Source: Streptomyces finlayi (GTDB lineage: Bacteria; Actinomycetota; Actinomycetes; Streptomycetales; Streptomycetaceae). From it: DNA of 64,000 nucleotides. Shown in pieces: positions 32,704 through 41,636 of this stretch. The position numbers and the translations under genes are program-made. Each line of letters starts with the position of its first letter. The stretch's first letter is position 1. The notes under the pieces were generated by a model. It saw only the letters and a program-made list of their open reading frames with translations. It ran no database searches and was not told the origin of the DNA. The DNA lies in NCBI RefSeq assembly GCF_014216315.1, contig NZ_CP045702.1, positions 7,068,001-7,132,000 of the forward strand, given 5' to 3'.

Positions 32704-33183
32704 TCAGGCGGCGGCCTGGTCCAGCCGCCGCCCGAGGTTGCGCACGGCGCCCCGGAAGGCCCGCCCGAGCCCCGCACGCCCCAGCCGCAATCCGAACCGG
32801 AACAAGGTCCCGCCATCCGTGGCGAACGTCCACTGCACCCGTGTCCCCGTGACCGCGGGAGTGAGCCGCCACTCCTCCAACAAAGCAGTCATCCCGGGGG
32901 CGTTGGTCTCATCGACCCGGTAGGCGTACCGCTCGCCGGGCTCCCGCGCGACGATCGTCTCCCGGAACACGGTGCCGCCCTTGAGCCGGACCACCCGGCC
33001 CGCGCCGCCGTCGGCGGGCCGCGCGTCCGTCACCGAGGTGAACCAGCCCGGCCAGGACTCCACATCCTCGGCGAGTGCCCGGTACACCACCTCCGGTGGC
33101 GCGGACAGCTCGGAGGCGAAGACCAGGCGCAGCGGGGCGGAAGCGACGAAGTCGAGCCCCACGGGGCGGAGTCGGCGTGCCAT
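32704..33183 (-). CDS. SRPBCC family protein
   Basis: START/Bet v1-like lipid or polyketide-binding fold of 159 aa. Family features are SAPPEVVYRALAEDVESWPGWFTSV, followed by VVRLKGGTVFRETIVAREPGERYAYRV and a C-terminal amphipathic helix (GAVRNLGRRLDQA). The start at ATG 33183 has GGAGGT upstream. It could be a cyclase, a binding protein or a stress protein; the sequence does not decide. There are no secretion signals. Confidence 0.82.
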   Translation of the reverse strand: MARRLRPVGLDFVASAPLRLVFASELSAPPEVVYRALAEDVESWPGWFTSVTDARPADGGAGRVVRLKGGTVFRETIVAREPGERYAYRVDETNAPGMTALLEEWRLTPAVTGTRVQWTFATDGGTLFRFGLRLGRAGLGRAFRGAVRNLGRRLDQAAA

Positions 33184-33283
33184 GGACGCACCTCCGGTGC
33201 GGGTCGCTGCGGACAGAACCGCGCACACCATAGCGGCCGCACGGCCAATTGTCCGCCGTCGTGCGCGTCACTGTTGCGTACAT

Positions 33284-33353
33284 CCCCGTCGCACATCTCC
33301 CCGTCGCACATCTCCATCTCGCCGCTCATCGCTCATCGCTCGCCGCTCATCGC
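33284..33353. repeat. Short tandem repeats
   Basis: Two perfect copies of the 15-mer CCCCGTCGCACATCT (33284-33313) are followed by repeated CGCCGCTCATCGC blocks (33320-33353). They lie in the gap next to the decayed sigma-like gene. Confidence 0.75.
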
Positions 33354-34083
33354 ACGGCGCTCAGCGTCCCGCCGGTGTTCAGCCGGGCCACCAGGTCGAC
33401 CGACGCGCTCCGCGGAGCGCGTACCGCGAGCGTCGTACCGTCCGCGGTGCCGCGCGCCGCGCCCTTCGCCTCGATGCGGCTCACGGCCCGGCTCCCCGCC
33501 GCGAGCACGTACCAACGGCCCGACGGCGCCTTCCAGTGCGTACCCGCCAGGATGTGCTGCCCGAACCGTGCCCGGCACCCGGGAGAGCGCCCTGTCCAGC
33601 GTCAGCTCCTCGACGCCGCCCGCCCTGGGGAACCGCCGCAGACCCCAGACGACCGGGATCGTCGGGCGCAGGGCGGCCGGTGCCGGCAGCCGGCCGGGCC
33701 ACCAGCGGGGCCGCCGCTCGTACGCCAGCGCGGTGCGGAGCACCCGTAGCCGCATCCAGGCGTACGCGGGAGCCTCCGTACGCGCCTCCGCCCCCATGGG
33801 CATGGCACCCCGGCTCTGCGCGGGGACGCGGGGGAGAGCGGGAACACGAGGCAGCTCGTGGCTCGCTCGTGGACCGGGCAGGGCCCGCTGCACCGTGCCG
33901 TGCGCGGTGAGCACCCGCCGGTGCCGGCCGAGCGACGGCGGGAGGACGAGGCAGGGCGAGCCTGACGAGCCGCGGATAGTGCTCGACGAGTGCGGCCTCG
34001 GCCTGCTGCACTCCGGAAGGCGCACGGTCGCCGTCGGACAGTTGCTGCGGTTGCTGCGGTTGCTGCGGGTGGTGGGTCGGCAT
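33347..34083 (-). pseudogene. Frameshifted sigma-factor-like gene joined to the tail of another gene
   Basis: The frame from ATG 34083 reads MPTHHPQQPQ ... AALVEHYPRLVRLA, then is lost. An extra C at about 33954-33956 moves the sense into another frame: LVLPPSLGRHRRVLTAHG ... AYAWMRLRVLRTALAYERRP and FPRAGGVEELTLDRALSRVPG. This looks like a small sigma-70-type protein. It breaks off near 33570, where a third frame begins (FGQHILAGTHWKAPSGRWYV ... ARLNTGGTLSAVR) and ends at 33347, like the C-terminus of a different protein. A frameshift plus an internal deletion fusing two genes explains this. The family call is from memory and moderate. Confidence 0.5.
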
Positions 34084-34164
34084 GAAATGGGTGCCTTCCG
34101 AGCCGTAGGCGGATACCGTCACCGGACAAACGACTCGATCATGTGACGGTCACACCGCACAGGG

Positions 34165-34617
34165 TTACGGCCGGCCGTCCGCGCCCCCCGCGAGCAGCCG
34201 GTCGAGCGCCCGTGTGAAGACCCGGCGGCCCGCGGAGGCGACCAGCGGATCAGCCAACCGCGGCAGCAACCGGACACGCAGCTCCTCCACCCACACCACG
34301 TGGGAGCCGGAATCCGTCGGATAGACATCGATCGCCGCCCGGCCCATCACCACGGAGCCGCGCTTCTCCAACTGGCAGAGGCCCGCACGCCCGGCCGCGG
34401 GAGGTGTCCACCTGACCACTTCCATCGGATCGTCGAAGGCCAGCGGACCCAGGCCTGTCCGGGCCACGAAGACGGTGCCGATCCGGGTGGGCAGACCGGT
34501 GGGCACGGTCACCGAGGTCAACGGGACGACCGCGCCGTGCCGCTCCCAGTCGGTCACCCGGCGCCATGCCTCGGCAGCGGGGAGATGGGTGAAACGCTCG
34601 ATCCGGAAGACGGCCAC
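34165..34617 (-). CDS. SRPBCC family protein
   Basis: Bet v1-like fold protein of 150 aa starting at GTG 34617 (MAVFRIERFTHLPAAEAWRRV). Characteristic elements are the first strand and helix (HLPAAEAWRRVTDWERHG), VVRWTPP in the middle sheet, and the long C-terminal helix (GRRVFTRALDRLLAG). It belongs to the polyketide cyclase/dehydrase-like group. The ligand is unknown. It lies between the decayed sigma-like gene and the DeoR regulator and is not related closely to the SRPBCC gene 1.5 kb away. Confidence 0.82.
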   Translation of the reverse strand: MAVFRIERFTHLPAAEAWRRVTDWERHGAVVPLTSVTVPTGLPTRIGTVFVARTGLGPLAFDDPMEVVRWTPPAAGRAGLCQLEKRGSVVMGRAAIDVYPTDSGSHVVWVEELRVRLLPRLADPLVASAGRRVFTRALDRLLAGGADGRP

Positions 34618-34680
34618 AACACGATCCTAGGACGTCCGGGGCCTGCCGCGAGCTGAGCGGAACGTGGCGGGTACGAGACC

Positions 34681-35517
34681 TCAGAGAACCACGTCCGCGG
34701 GACCGCCCGCCACCACCAGGTCCGGCAGATGTTCCTCGATCTGCGTCCGTGCGCCCGCAGGCAGTCCGGCATCGGTGACGAACGTGTCCACCTCGTCGAG
34801 CGTGGCGAACGAACTCAGGCCCACCGTCCCCCACTTGGTGTGGTCGGCCACCACGACGACCCGCCGCGCGGCCCGCACGAAGCGGCGGTTCGTCTCGGCC
34901 TCCGCGAGATTCGGCGTCGAAAGGCCGGCCTCGACGGAGATGCCGTGCACCCCGAGGAACAGCACATCGAAGTGGAGCGAGGCGATCGCCCGGTCGGCGA
35001 CAGGACCGACCAGGGAATCCGAAGGCGTACGCACGCCACCGGTCAGCACGACCGTGGCCGCCCCTGCCCGTCCACCACCGCCGGCCGCTGTGCGCTGCGC
35101 GCCGTGGAACACGTCGGCGACCCGCACCGAGTTCGTCACGACCGTCAGATCCGGCACGTCCAGGAGCTGCTGGGCCAGGGCGTACGTGGTCGTCCCGCCG
35201 GACAGCGCGATCGCGCTGCCGGGCACGGCCATGACGGCCGCGGCCCGCGCGATGTCTTCCTTGGCGGTCAGCTCCAGCGCCGACTTGGCCTCGAAACCGG
35301 GCTCGTGCGTACTCGTCCCGACCAGGGGAACCGCGCCGCCGTGCACCTTCTCGATGACTCCCTGGCGGGCCAGTGCGTCCAGGTCTCGACGGATCGTCAT
35401 GTCGGAGACATTCAGCCTGCGCGTCAGCTCGTTGACCCGGACCCCGCCACGCTTGCGCACCTCGTCGAGGATCAGGGCACGTCGCTGCTCGGCGAGCAGG
35501 TTCTGATTCTCGCTCAA
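34681..35517 (-). CDS. DeoR/GlpR family transcriptional regulator
   Basis: Sugar-responsive regulator of 278 aa. The DeoR HTH is RRALILDEVRKRGGVRVNEL then RRLNVSDMTIRRDLDAL (about 12-55). The effector domain resembles the ribose-5-phosphate isomerase/DeoRC fold, with ALSGGTTTYALAQQL, VVTNSVRVADV and FLGVHGISVEAGL. It starts at TTG 35517 (LSENQNLLAEQ) with GGAACGG upstream; no ATG or GTG fits. It is divergent from the large membrane hydrolase gene; a sugar phosphate is the expected ligand. Confidence 0.88.
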   Translation of the reverse strand: MSENQNLLAEQRRALILDEVRKRGGVRVNELTRRLNVSDMTIRRDLDALARQGVIEKVHGGAVPLVGTSTHEPGFEAKSALELTAKEDIARAAAVMAVPGSAIALSGGTTTYALAQQLLDVPDLTVVTNSVRVADVFHGAQRTAAGGGGRAGAATVVLTGGVRTPSDSLVGPVADRAIASLHFDVLFLGVHGISVEAGLSTPNLAEAETNRRFVRAARRVVVVADHTKWGTVGLSSFATLDEVDTFVTDAGLPAGARTQIEEHLPDLVVAGGPADVVL

Positions 35518-35621
35518 CGTCGGGTCCGTTCCTTCCCTCTGGCCGTACGGTCCCGCAGCGGCCTGCCGGACGTGCTCATCCTGCCACGCAGTGCCCTGGC
35601 CGGTATCACTGGGGAGATTCG

Positions 35622-38180
35622 GTGAGACCGGTGCCACGAGCCGCTCCTGTCCGCGATTCTGGTGACCGCGCACCGCCCGCGCGGCACCGCCCCTTCTCCG
35701 CCGGCCAACTGGCCGCCCGGCCCAGAGAGCGAGTCACCGAATTGCCCCCTGACACCCAGCCCACGCACAGCCCGGGCGCCGCGCTGGAACTCCTGGTCCA
35801 CGGTGTCGGCGGAACCACCCCCCAGGAGATGCTGCGCGACCCGCGGACGACCCGGGTCACCGGTGACGCCACCGCGGCCATCTACCGCCGTACGGAGGAC
35901 ATCGCCGCCGAGGGCGATCCGCGACGGCAGCGCGACGAGCCGGTCGCTGAGGCGTACTGCTGGTCCAACCTCACCTCGGGCAACGGCTCCCGCGCCCTGT
36001 GGCTGCTCCTGCTCCCCTTCATGGTCGTCAACCTCGCCCACTGGATGAGGCCGACCGCGCCGGGCCGGCCCCGCGCGGTCCGGTTGTACGGGCTGCTGGT
36101 GCGCCTCGTCGCCCTCAGCCTCACCGTGCTCCTCACGGCAGCGGCCTGCGAGGTCGCCCTCGACCTGGCGGCCTGGCAGTGCGCGGGGGAACCGGAGTGC
36201 TCCGGACAGCGCTCCTGGCTGGGCTTCCTCTCGACGGCCCAGGACGGCTGGTGGTCGCAGCCAGGCCGCCGGCTCGTCGTGGCCGCGCTCGTGCCGACCG
36301 CGCTGGTCGGGCTGCTCTGGTACCTGTCCAACCGGACCTGGAGCGCGTACGAGTCCGCCCGCCCGCTCTCGTTCGACGCACCGGAACGGACGGTGGCCGA
36401 AGCGGAGGCCGCCGCCACCGATACGGAGGGCGCGTCCTCCGACCTCGACCCTGACCTCGACCTCGACCCCGGCCCCGGCCCCGCCGTCGACGGCCCGCCC
36501 ACCGTCCGCCCCGCGCTCGGCAGGCCCGGTTTCTGGTTCGGACGCCGGCTCGTAGCCCGGCTGCGCGCCGCGCACACCGCCGCCGGATTCCTCACCGTCG
36601 CCGCCGCGGTGGGCGGGCCCGCCGCCCGGCATGACCGGGCCGCCGACGGTCCCGTACCCGGCGTCCTGGGCGGTGCACTGGAAGGGGCGCTCGTCGTGGG
36701 CGGCCTCGTCGTCGTCCTCGTGGTCTGCCGCCGCGGCCGTAGCGAACGTCGCCTGGACAACAGGATCGACCGTGCCGTCGTCACCTTCCTGCCGGGCGCC
36801 GCACTGGCCCTGCTCCTCCTCTGCGCGGTGTACGCCTCCTGGTCGCGCCCCGGCTGGGTGTCCGACGGCACGCTGCCGGGAGAGGTCACCTTCCGGGTGC
36901 TCGCCATCGGCCAGGGCGTCCTGGTCACCGCGCTCGCCGCCGTCGCCCTGAGCCTCTACACCCGTAACCCCGAATCCCGCACCACGCTCTACGGTCTGGG
37001 CGGACCCGCCGTCGCGACGCTGGCCTGTGCACTCGGCGGTGTCATGACCGGCGGCGTCGCCCAGCGCGTCGCCGACTGGCTGGACGGGTCCGGCACCCCC
37101 GGAATGGGCCGCGGGTCCGTGATCGAGGGCCCTCCCGTCCTGCTGAGCTGGCAGGCGTCCGTCATCCCCGTCCTCCTCCTGCTCCTGCTCGTCCCGGTCC
37201 TCACGCTGATCGTGCGCACCGCGCGCAGCGCCCGCCGCATGGGCCCGGCCGTCGAGAAGGAGTACGGCGAGCGGCGGCCGGACCCCGAACGGACCCGGCG
37301 CATCGCCAGGACCCGGGCCACCGCCGCGCTCACCGACACCGCACCCCGGCTCATCGGCGCCCTCTCCGGCGCCACCCTGTTCCTCGGCGCGGGAGCGGTC
37401 GCCGGCTCCTGGGCCACCGGCCAGGTGCCGGGACTGGCCATGGACGGAGCGGCGCCCGTCGTCGAATCGCTCGCGGAAGCCGCACAGTCGACCGGCTCCT
37501 GGATGGTCGGCGTCGGCTTCATACTCTTCGTCACCTGGGGCCGGCGGGCCTATCGTGACGTCTCCGCGAGGCGCACCATCGGCATCCTCTGGGACGTCGG
37601 TACGTACTGGCCACGCGCCGCCCATCCCTTCGCCCCGCCCTGCTACGCCGAGCGGGCCGTTCCCGACCTGTCGTCCCGGATGTCGGCCTGGACCGGACGC
37701 ACCCGGGGCCGGCTCGTCATCTCGGGGCACTCCCAGGGCAGCGTCCTGGCGGCATCGGCGGTCTGGCAGCTTCCCGACGCCACCCGGCGCCGGGTCGCGC
37801 TGCTCACCTACGGCTCGCCGATCGAGCGGCTGTACGGCCGTTGGTTCCCGGCCTACTTCGGCCCCGTGGCCCTGGAGGGACTGCACAGGTCCGTGCACTG
37901 CTGGCGCAATCTGTGGCGGGCCACCGACCCGATCGGCGGGCCGGTGGGCATCGAGGAGGGCGGTCGGCCCGAGGTCGACCGGGGGCCGCTGAAGGACCCC
38001 CTGGTCTACGGCCGAACCCCCGAACTCCCGCTGCCCGAACCGATCCTGGGGCACTCCGACTACCAGGCCGACCCGGTCTTCGCGCTGGAGCGGGCCGCCC
38101 TGCTCGAACGGCTCGGGCCGGCCCTGCCCCGGCAGGCCGACGGAGAGGTTCAGGGCAGCTCGGGGAGGTCCTCCGGGTAG
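35622..38180 (+). CDS. Large membrane protein with alpha/beta-hydrolase features
   Basis: Protein of about 852 aa. Near the N-terminus ALELLVHGVGGTTPQEML (His60) looks like the oxyanion segment of a lipase-like hydrolase. At the other end RLVISGHSQGSVLAASAVW carries a nucleophile elbow GHSQG with Ser704, followed by LLTYGSPIERLY. Between them are some eight to ten hydrophobic helices, an acidic Asp-Pro repeat (SDLDPDLDLDPGPGP) and a cytoplasmic Arg-rich stretch. The hydrolase domain therefore appears split by a membrane domain. GTG 35622 has GGGGAG upstream. The 3' end overlaps the convergent beta-helix/AAA gene by 31 bp. The substrate is unknown. Confidence 0.72.
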   Translation: MRPVPRAAPVRDSGDRAPPARHRPFSAGQLAARPRERVTELPPDTQPTHSPGAALELLVHGVGGTTPQEMLRDPRTTRVTGDATAAIYRRTEDIAAEGDPRRQRDEPVAEAYCWSNLTSGNGSRALWLLLLPFMVVNLAHWMRPTAPGRPRAVRLYGLLVRLVALSLTVLLTAAACEVALDLAAWQCAGEPECSGQRSWLGFLSTAQDGWWSQPGRRLVVAALVPTALVGLLWYLSNRTWSAYESARPLSFDAPERTVAEAEAAATDTEGASSDLDPDLDLDPGPGPAVDGPPTVRPALGRPGFWFGRRLVARLRAAHTAAGFLTVAAAVGGPAARHDRAADGPVPGVLGGALEGALVVGGLVVVLVVCRRGRSERRLDNRIDRAVVTFLPGAALALLLLCAVYASWSRPGWVSDGTLPGEVTFRVLAIGQGVLVTALAAVALSLYTRNPESRTTLYGLGGPAVATLACALGGVMTGGVAQRVADWLDGSGTPGMGRGSVIEGPPVLLSWQASVIPVLLLLLLVPVLTLIVRTARSARRMGPAVEKEYGERRPDPERTRRIARTRATAALTDTAPRLIGALSGATLFLGAGAVAGSWATGQVPGLAMDGAAPVVESLAEAAQSTGSWMVGVGFILFVTWGRRAYRDVSARRTIGILWDVGTYWPRAAHPFAPPCYAERAVPDLSSRMSAWTGRTRGRLVISGHSQGSVLAASAVWQLPDATRRRVALLTYGSPIERLYGRWFPAYFGPVALEGLHRSVHCWRNLWRATDPIGGPVGIEEGGRPEVDRGPLKDPLVYGRTPELPLPEPILGHSDYQADPVFALERAALLERLGPALPRQADGEVQGSSGRSSG

Positions 38181-40588
38181 AGCAGCGTGAGGTCGTCCGT
38201 GCTCGTCTCGACGAGCTGGGCGACCCTTCCCGCATGCCGCTCCACCATTGACTCGAAGGTCTGGCGCGCGGTCCGGCCGTTACCGAAGGCGGGGCCCTTG
38301 GGCAGCTCGGTGAAGTACTTGAGCAGGGCCTCGCCCGTACCGTCCGCCAGGCTGTACTCGTGCTCGTCGGCCTGCTGCTCGACGATGCGAAGCAGCTCCC
38401 CGGGCACATAGTCGCTGAAGGTGATGGTCCGTGAGAAACGGGACGCCACACCGGGGTTGACGGTGAGGAACCGCTCCATCTCGTGGGTGTACCCGGCGAC
38501 GATCACCACCACCGCGTCCCGGTGGTCCTCCATGAGCTTCACCAGGGTGTCGATCGCCTCGCGGCCGAAGTCCCGGCCGGAGTCCTCGGGCGACAGTGCG
38601 TACGCCTCGTCGACGAACAGGACTCCGCCGCGCGCCCGCTCGAAGGCCTCCTGCGTCCTGATGGCGGTGGAGCCGATGTGCTCGCCGACGAGATCCACCC
38701 GGGACACCTCGACGAGGTGGCCGCGCTCCAGTACCCCGAGCGAGGCCAGGATCTCCCCGTACAGCCGGGCCACCGTCGTCTTGCCCGTACCGGGGGAGCC
38801 GGTGAAGACGAGGTGGCGGCGCACCGAGGCCGCCTTGAGACCGGCCTCCTTGCGGAGCCTGCCCACCTCGATCATGTCGGTCAGGGCCCGGACCTCGCGC
38901 TTGACGCTGTCGAGGCCCACCAGCGCGTCCAGTTCACCGAGGACGGCCCCGGAGTCGCGTACCTGTTCGGCCGGAGGCGCCGGGGAGGGCTCGGTGGTGT
39001 GCACGCGCTGGTCCGGCATCGCGCTGAGCAGTCCCGGTGTCGACTGCGTCGCCGTCAGCACCGCGGGCGGCGGGGTCCCCGCGCCGAGCAGCCCGCTCTC
39101 GTCGCTCGTGCAGTCGTCCACCACCGGCCCCGTCCCGTGACCGTCGGCCTGGGACGCGCCGCCCTCCGCGAATTCGTAACCCCCGCGGGCGCAGCGTTCC
39201 GTACGGCAGCGGCTGAGGGTGGTGCGGCAGCCGTCCATGACGTGGAAGCCGTAGCCGTCGCTCCCGGTGACCCGGCAGCTGGTGAACGTGCCGCGCCCTT
39301 CGGCGGAGACGTAGAAGCCGGCCTCGGCCGGCGAGGTGACCGTGCACCGTTCGATGGTGGGGTCGGCGCCCTTGGTGACGATGACCCCGGTCTGCGCGGC
39401 GTCGATGGTGCAGTTGTTCAGCGTGCCGCCGCTGCCGTGGTCACGGAACCAGGCACCCGTGGACGCCTCCCGGATGCGGCAGTCGTCGAGCTGCGCGGTG
39501 GCCCCGTCGCTCACGGACACGGCGGTGTTGCGGATCTGTGAGAGGTCGCTGTCCACCACGTCGGCGCGGGAGCCCCGGTCGAGGACGAAGAGGGCGTCCG
39601 GCACGTCGTGGACGCGGCACGAATCCAGTATCACGGTCGCGCCGTCGCTGACCCAGACCGCCGGGTAGTCGCCCGTACTGTCGTGGATCTCGCACTGGTT
39701 GGCATCCACCCGGGTGCCCGGATCCCATACCGACAGACCGTTGCGGCCGAACCTGCGCACCGTGGAACGGGTCAGTGTGAGGACCGAACGGGACCGTAGA
39801 TCGACCGCGTTCTCCGGGATGTCGTGGATGTCGCAGTCGGCGAGCGTGAGGACCGCGTCGGTGTCCAGTGTGATGCCGTCGGCCGCGGTGCGGTGCACGG
39901 TGCAGTCGGTGAGATGAGCGGTGCCCCGGGCGGTGATCTGCACCCCGCTGCCCTTGACCTCGTACACCTCGCAGCCCACGGCCTCCAGGGAACTGCCCTC
40001 GCCGGTCACGCTCAGTCCGGCGCCCGAGGTGTGGTGCACCCGGCAGCGTTCCAGCCGCGGGTGGGCGCCGTCGCGGACGGCGACGCCGGACTGCCCGGCG
40101 GCGACGATCTCGCACTCCTCGAACACACCGCCCGCCCCGTCGAGCACGGCGATGCCGACGCCTGCCGGATTGTCGACGGTGCAGCGCCGCACGGACGGCC
40201 TGGCGGCCCCCCGCACCTCGATCCCGGCGGCCGACCTGGTCACGATCCGCAGATCCGAGAGCTCCGGCGTGCCTTCCTCGACGAGGACGGCGGGAGCCGC
40301 CGAGTCCTGGCCTTCGACATGGAGGTCCTGGATGACGGCCGATGCCCGGACGGTCAGGGGCACGCCGTCGACCGGCGCGATCCGCACGGAACCGACGGAC
40401 CCCTCGGGGCCGCGCAGCGTCACCGCGCGGTGGACCACCAGATTCTCCCGGTACGTTCCGGGGGCGATGGTGAGGACATCGCCGTCGGCCGCGGCCTCCA
40501 GGGCGGCGGTGAGGGAGGCGTATTCACCCGTGCGGCGCCGCCATCGCGATGTGCCGGTGTGCGTCACCTGGACCGTGCCCTGTGCCAT
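38150..40588 (-). CDS. Right-handed beta-helix protein fused to a CbxX/EccA-type AAA ATPase
   Basis: Two-part protein of 812 aa. Residues about 20-480 are parallel beta-helix repeats of pectate-lyase-like type: LTIAPGTYRENLVVHRAVTL, then many units such as GAGLSVTGEGSSLEAVGCEV. Residues about 545-812 are a CbxX/CfxQ-type AAA ATPase: LVGLDSVKREVRALTDMIEV, Walker A GSPGTGKTT with Lys603, Walker B GVLFVDEAYALSPEDSG, sensor IVAGYTHEMERFL, and arginine-finger region NPGVASRFSRTITF. EccA of type VII secretion has the same ATPase type. The helix could be a substrate scaffold that the ATPase remodels (inference). No esx genes are near. Confidence 0.85.
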   Translation of the reverse strand: MAQGTVQVTHTGTSRWRRRTGEYASLTAALEAAADGDVLTIAPGTYRENLVVHRAVTLRGPEGSVGSVRIAPVDGVPLTVRASAVIQDLHVEGQDSAAPAVLVEEGTPELSDLRIVTRSAAGIEVRGAARPSVRRCTVDNPAGVGIAVLDGAGGVFEECEIVAAGQSGVAVRDGAHPRLERCRVHHTSGAGLSVTGEGSSLEAVGCEVYEVKGSGVQITARGTAHLTDCTVHRTAADGITLDTDAVLTLADCDIHDIPENAVDLRSRSVLTLTRSTVRRFGRNGLSVWDPGTRVDANQCEIHDSTGDYPAVWVSDGATVILDSCRVHDVPDALFVLDRGSRADVVDSDLSQIRNTAVSVSDGATAQLDDCRIREASTGAWFRDHGSGGTLNNCTIDAAQTGVIVTKGADPTIERCTVTSPAEAGFYVSAEGRGTFTSCRVTGSDGYGFHVMDGCRTTLSRCRTERCARGGYEFAEGGASQADGHGTGPVVDDCTSDESGLLGAGTPPPAVLTATQSTPGLLSAMPDQRVHTTEPSPAPPAEQVRDSGAVLGELDALVGLDSVKREVRALTDMIEVGRLRKEAGLKAASVRRHLVFTGSPGTGKTTVARLYGEILASLGVLERGHLVEVSRVDLVGEHIGSTAIRTQEAFERARGGVLFVDEAYALSPEDSGRDFGREAIDTLVKLMEDHRDAVVVIVAGYTHEMERFLTVNPGVASRFSRTITFSDYVPGELLRIVEQQADEHEYSLADGTGEALLKYFTELPKGPAFGNGRTARQTFESMVERHAGRVAQLVETSTDDLTLLYPEDLPELP

Positions 40589-40767
40589 GGCGCTGCTGTG
40601 CCCCCACCTCGTGCTGTGTGCGCTGCCTCGTGCCTGTCCGCGTCCTGTGCGATGTGCCGGTGCGGCCGCCGTTCCGGCAGCGCTGAGTCCGGGTCCGCCT
40701 GCCGAGGAGTCGGGCGGGCCGGTCCACCGTAGCGCGCGTGAGGGGCGGCAGTTGACGAGTCGGCTGC

Positions 40768-41616
40768 TCAGCCGAGAACGCGGACCGGGTCCCCGACCCG
40801 GATCACGCCGGTGGTGTCAGGAATGAGATACCGGCCGAAGAGCAACTGTGTCCCGGCCCGTCGGTGACGGGCGAGCGTCCGCAGCGGCTCCTTGCCGCGC
40901 TCCGCCGTCTCCTGGTCGGTCGTGGTGATGGCGCAGCGCCCGCACGACTTCACCACCCGGAAGGAGACCTCCCCGATGGAGATCCGCCGCCAGTCGTCCT
41001 CCGCCCAGGCGGGGGTGCCCTCGACGACCGCGTTGGGCCGGAATCTGTTCATCGGCAGCGGGCCCTCGTCCGGGTACTCACCCTGGGCGACGAGTGAGTT
41101 GAGGGCGTCCAGCGAGGAAAGGCTCGTGAGCAGCAGCGGAAACTCGTCGGCGAGACTGACCGTCTCTCCCGGACGCGCGTGCGCGGGATCGAGCAGCCCG
41201 CTGTGCTCGGGCGGAATGAGCCTGCGGTGTGCGGGCGCGTCGAGATGGACGAGCCTGACGTCCGTTCCCAGGTGCGCTCCGAGCCATGCGTGGGCGTCCC
41301 CCGACGCCTCCACGACCTCGAGCTTCTGCTTGAACAGATCCACGGCGACCGTACGGCCCGGCGCGGGGACCCGCACTGTCAGTGGCGCGTCCCCCGGCGC
41401 TGACAGTTCGATCCCGCCACCCGTCAGTGGTCTGGCGGATATCCGTGCCATCCGGGCGCGCTGACGCTGGGTGACGGCCTTGCCCGCCGCGTCGACCAGC
41501 ATCCAGCGCCGGTCGCCGTCGAGTCCCCATGGCTCGACGGCGGCCTCGCTTCGCGCGTACGCGGCCAGTGACTTGACCGGATGGATATGGACGGCCTGAA
41601 GCACGGGAAGATCCAT
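40768..41616 (-). CDS. MOSC domain-containing protein
   Basis: Protein of 282 aa with the N-terminal MOSC beta-barrel (VLQAVHIHPVKSLAAYARSE, PWGLDGDRRWMLVDAAGKAV) and the C-terminal MOSC domain (MNRFRPNAVVEG ... FRVVKSCGRCAITTTDQET). The conserved Cys in KSCGRC is the expected sulfur carrier or Mo ligand. Members transfer sulfur for molybdenum-cofactor enzymes or act as mARC/YiiM-type N-oxide reductases. ATG 41616. No molybdenum enzyme is adjacent. Confidence 0.87.
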   Translation of the reverse strand: MDLPVLQAVHIHPVKSLAAYARSEAAVEPWGLDGDRRWMLVDAAGKAVTQRQRARMARISARPLTGGGIELSAPGDAPLTVRVPAPGRTVAVDLFKQKLEVVEASGDAHAWLGAHLGTDVRLVHLDAPAHRRLIPPEHSGLLDPAHARPGETVSLADEFPLLLTSLSSLDALNSLVAQGEYPDEGPLPMNRFRPNAVVEGTPAWAEDDWRRISIGEVSFRVVKSCGRCAITTTDQETAERGKEPLRTLARHRRAGTQLLFGRYLIPDTTGVIRVGDPVRVLG

Positions 41617-41636
41617 GCGGCCATCCTGCCAGCCGG

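Noticed and set aside
35514..38054. An 846-codon open frame on the minus strand
   Set aside because: It mirrors the membrane hydrolase gene; the Gly/Arg/Asp/His-rich translation and codon pattern show it is an antisense shadow of GC-rich DNA.
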